From contig CAVXLJ010000006.1 of NCBI GenBank assembly GCA_963762605.1, forward strand, positions 1 to 64,000: a DNA stretch of 64,000 bases, given 5' to 3'. Below the pieces are notes generated by a model. That model saw nothing but the letters and a program-made list of their open reading frames with translations, searched no databases and was not told where the DNA came from. The DNA is from CAVSRC01 sp963762605 (GTDB taxonomy: Bacteria > Pseudomonadota > Alphaproteobacteria > Rhizobiales > Kaistiaceae). The translations under genes were made by a program, and so were the position numbers. Shown here one piece after another: positions 62,575 through 64,000 of this stretch. Within the stretch, counting starts at the first letter, position 1. Every line of letters starts with the position of its first letter.

Positions 62575-63517
62575 TTACGCATAAGCCCATCCCCGGATGA
62601 GATGGCTGGCGATTGCCATCGACACCGGCACGCTGATGCCCTCCGCATGGTTGCCGGCAAGCATGCGGTGCACGTCGGCGCGCGCGAACCAGCGGCAATC
62701 CTCCAGTTCGTTTTCGTCGCGATGGATCGCGGTGGTCAGCGCCTCGGCATAGCAGCCGATCATCAGCGAGGAGGGGAAGGGCCACGGCTGGCTGGCATGG
62801 TAGCGCACGCGCCCGACCGAAATCCCGGATTCCTCCAGCGTCTCGCGCCTCACCGCATCCTCGATCGTCTCGCCCGGCTCCATGAAGCCGGCGAGGCACG
62901 AATACATGCCCGGATTGAAGCGCGGCGAGCGACCGAGCAGGGCCCGCTCCCCGTCGCCGCTCTCGTCGATCACCAGCATGATCACCACCGGGTCGGTGCG
63001 CGCAAAATGCTGCGCGCCGCAGTTCGGGCAGTCGCGCCTGAGGCCGCCGATGCTGCTTGTCGTCGCCGTGCCGCAGACCGCGCAGAAGCCATGGCGGGCA
63101 TGCCAGTTGAGCAAGCGCCCGGGCCTGCGCCAGCGCGCCGAGATGCTCGGCCGCCAGAACGGCGGAGGCGGCGAGTGCCCTGAGCGTCACCGCCGCCACC
63201 TGCGCCTCGTCGATCGGCGCGTCCTCGGCAAGCGCCGCAGCGAGCCTCGGGGCATTGTCGCTCCAGCCGAGCAGCACCGCCTGTGTCAGGTCGGCGCCGA
63301 GGGCCTTGGCTTCATCCGGCGTGAACAGCGGATCGTCGCCGGTCCTGACCAGCGCCGGATCGCCGCGGAAAAGATAGAACCGTGCCGCAGGGTCGGCCAG
63401 CGCATGGACAAGTGAATCGGCCCCGCGTGCCTCGCTCCGCCGGTCGATGCGGTTGACCGCATAACCGGTCAGGCTGCTCGGTTCGACCGCAGGCAGGCCG
63501 TCGAAGAGGCTGGTCAT
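62575..63517 (-). pseudogene. nudC: NAD(+) diphosphatase NudC, frameshifted
   Basis: Hydrolyses NADH/NAD and removes NAD caps from RNA. The N-terminal domain is read from ATG at 63517 to about 63118; the zinc ribbon CAVCGTATT...CPNCG, the Nudix box GFMEPGETIEDAVRRETLEESG region and the NudC motif SQPWPFPSSLM are in another frame. One extra base in GCGCTTGCTC near 63111-63118 joins the two. Corrected protein is about 314 residues. It may be a sequence error. Confidence 0.85.
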
Positions 63518-63541
63518 GTCCCAAGTCTCGCTTGCGTGGCG

Positions 63542-63955
63542 TCAGTTTCCAAGCGCGGCGGCGAGGTCCGCGATCAACCTATCCCGTGTCTCCGCTTCAT
63601 AGGCAACCGCTGAGCCGGTCCCCCACACCGGGCCGGGCCAGGCGGCGTCGCCCTGGAAGCGGGCGATGACGTGGACATGGAGCTGGCGGACCTGATTGCC
63701 AAGTGCGGCGACGTTCAGCTTGTCGCAGCCGGTCGCCGCTTTCAGCGCGCCCATCACCGCCACGATCTCCTCGAACAGCTGCGCCCGGTCGGGCTTCTCC
63801 ATATCGATGATCTCGGCCATGGCCGCCCGCCGCGGAACCAGCAGCAGCCAGGCGAAACGCGCATCGTTCATCAGCCGCAGATCCGAGAGGCCGAGGCTGG
63901 CGACCGGAACCGAATCAGCAGCAAGGCGCGGGTCGATTGTGAAGGCTTCGGGCAT
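63542..63955 (-). CDS. HIT-family protein
   Basis: A 137-residue histidine-triad hydrolase-like protein. The triad region reads RQLHVHVIARF (about 90-100), with HVHVI; other features are ALGNQVRQLH. Members hydrolyse dinucleotide or nucleoside-phosphate bonds, and the substrate is unknown. It is upstream of nudC by 24 bases and on the same strand, so the two form a likely pair. Bases 63956-64000 hold only its upstream region. Confidence 0.9.
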   Translation of the reverse strand: MPEAFTIDPRLAADSVPVASLGLSDLRLMNDARFAWLLLVPRRAAMAEIIDMEKPDRAQLFEEIVAVMGALKAATGCDKLNVAALGNQVRQLHVHVIARFQGDAAWPGPVWGTGSAVAYEAETRDRLIADLAAALGN

Positions 63956-64000
63956 GGAGGCTCGGGTGCAGCTGGGGTGGGACGCCGGCGACCATACGCC

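Overview
High-GC alphaproteobacterial chromosome, most like Rhizobiales of the Mesorhizobium/Phyllobacteriaceae type. This rests on gene content (cycM-like cytochrome c beside kdsB and pheA, a cpa/tad pilus locus, a yej-type peptide ABC transporter, a DUF1127 protein, a BMP-family nucleoside transporter) and on short palindromic intergenic repeats. The genus call is inference. I see no tRNA, rRNA, CRISPR array, transposase or prophage. The region reads as ordinary core chromosome with small accessory insertions.

Layout. 0-2.7 kb: leftward genes for a transketolase-like enzyme (cut by the window edge), lspA and two RNA methyltransferases. 2.7-3.4 kb: a Phd/VapC-type toxin-antitoxin pair with a clear promoter and operator. 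3.5-5.5 kb: CoxG-, CoxS- and CoxM-like genes of a molybdenum hydroxylase with no large-subunit gene beside them. 5.5-6.7 kb: two membrane proteins. 6.7-16.8 kb: a nucleoside uptake and salvage island. It holds a BMP-type ABC transporter (binding protein, double ATPase, two permeases) with glk downstream, then cdd, deoA, deoB and upp. 16.9-22.8 kb: mixed single genes (CFA-synthase-like methyltransferase, RibD-C reductase, a MoaD/ThiS-like protein coupled to a BNR-repeat protein, an SDR, a retropepsin-like protease, a GT1-like glycosyltransferase). 22.8-25.0 kb: a FecR-domain exported protein with a TPR/beta-barrel outer-membrane protein whose gene is frameshifted. 25.2-28.9 kb: phosphomannomutase (frameshifted), aldose epimerase and a PhnD-like binding protein.

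28.9-42.4 kb: a full Tad/Cpa (type IVb Flp) pilus locus. It has two TadE-like pseudopilins, a stand-alone secretin N-terminal-domain protein, two Flp pilins, cpaA-cpaB-cpaC-cpaD-cpaE-cpaF, tadB, tadC, a patatin-like phospholipase and a TadD lipoprotein.

42.4-49.6 kb: accessory and single genes (secreted hypothetical, leucyl aminopeptidase with a frameshift, MarR, DUF559, NlpC/P60, LysR, DUF1127, GhrA-like dehydrogenase). 49.6-57.8 kb: a leftward Yej-type operon with two tandem solute-binding proteins and a small exported protein. 58-64 kb: a duplicated-domain cytochrome c, kdsB, pheA, an HNH protein, a DUF4892-like exported protein, nudC (frameshifted) and a HIT protein.

Four conserved genes each carry a single-base frameshift. 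This may be sequence error or real decay, and affected entries say so. The most unusual items are the MoaD-like/BNR pair, the duplicated cytochrome c, the hydroxylase cluster without a large subunit, the FecR/TPR-barrel pair, and a palindromic repeat family, one copy of which sits inside the yej operon. None of these proves a new system from sequence alone.
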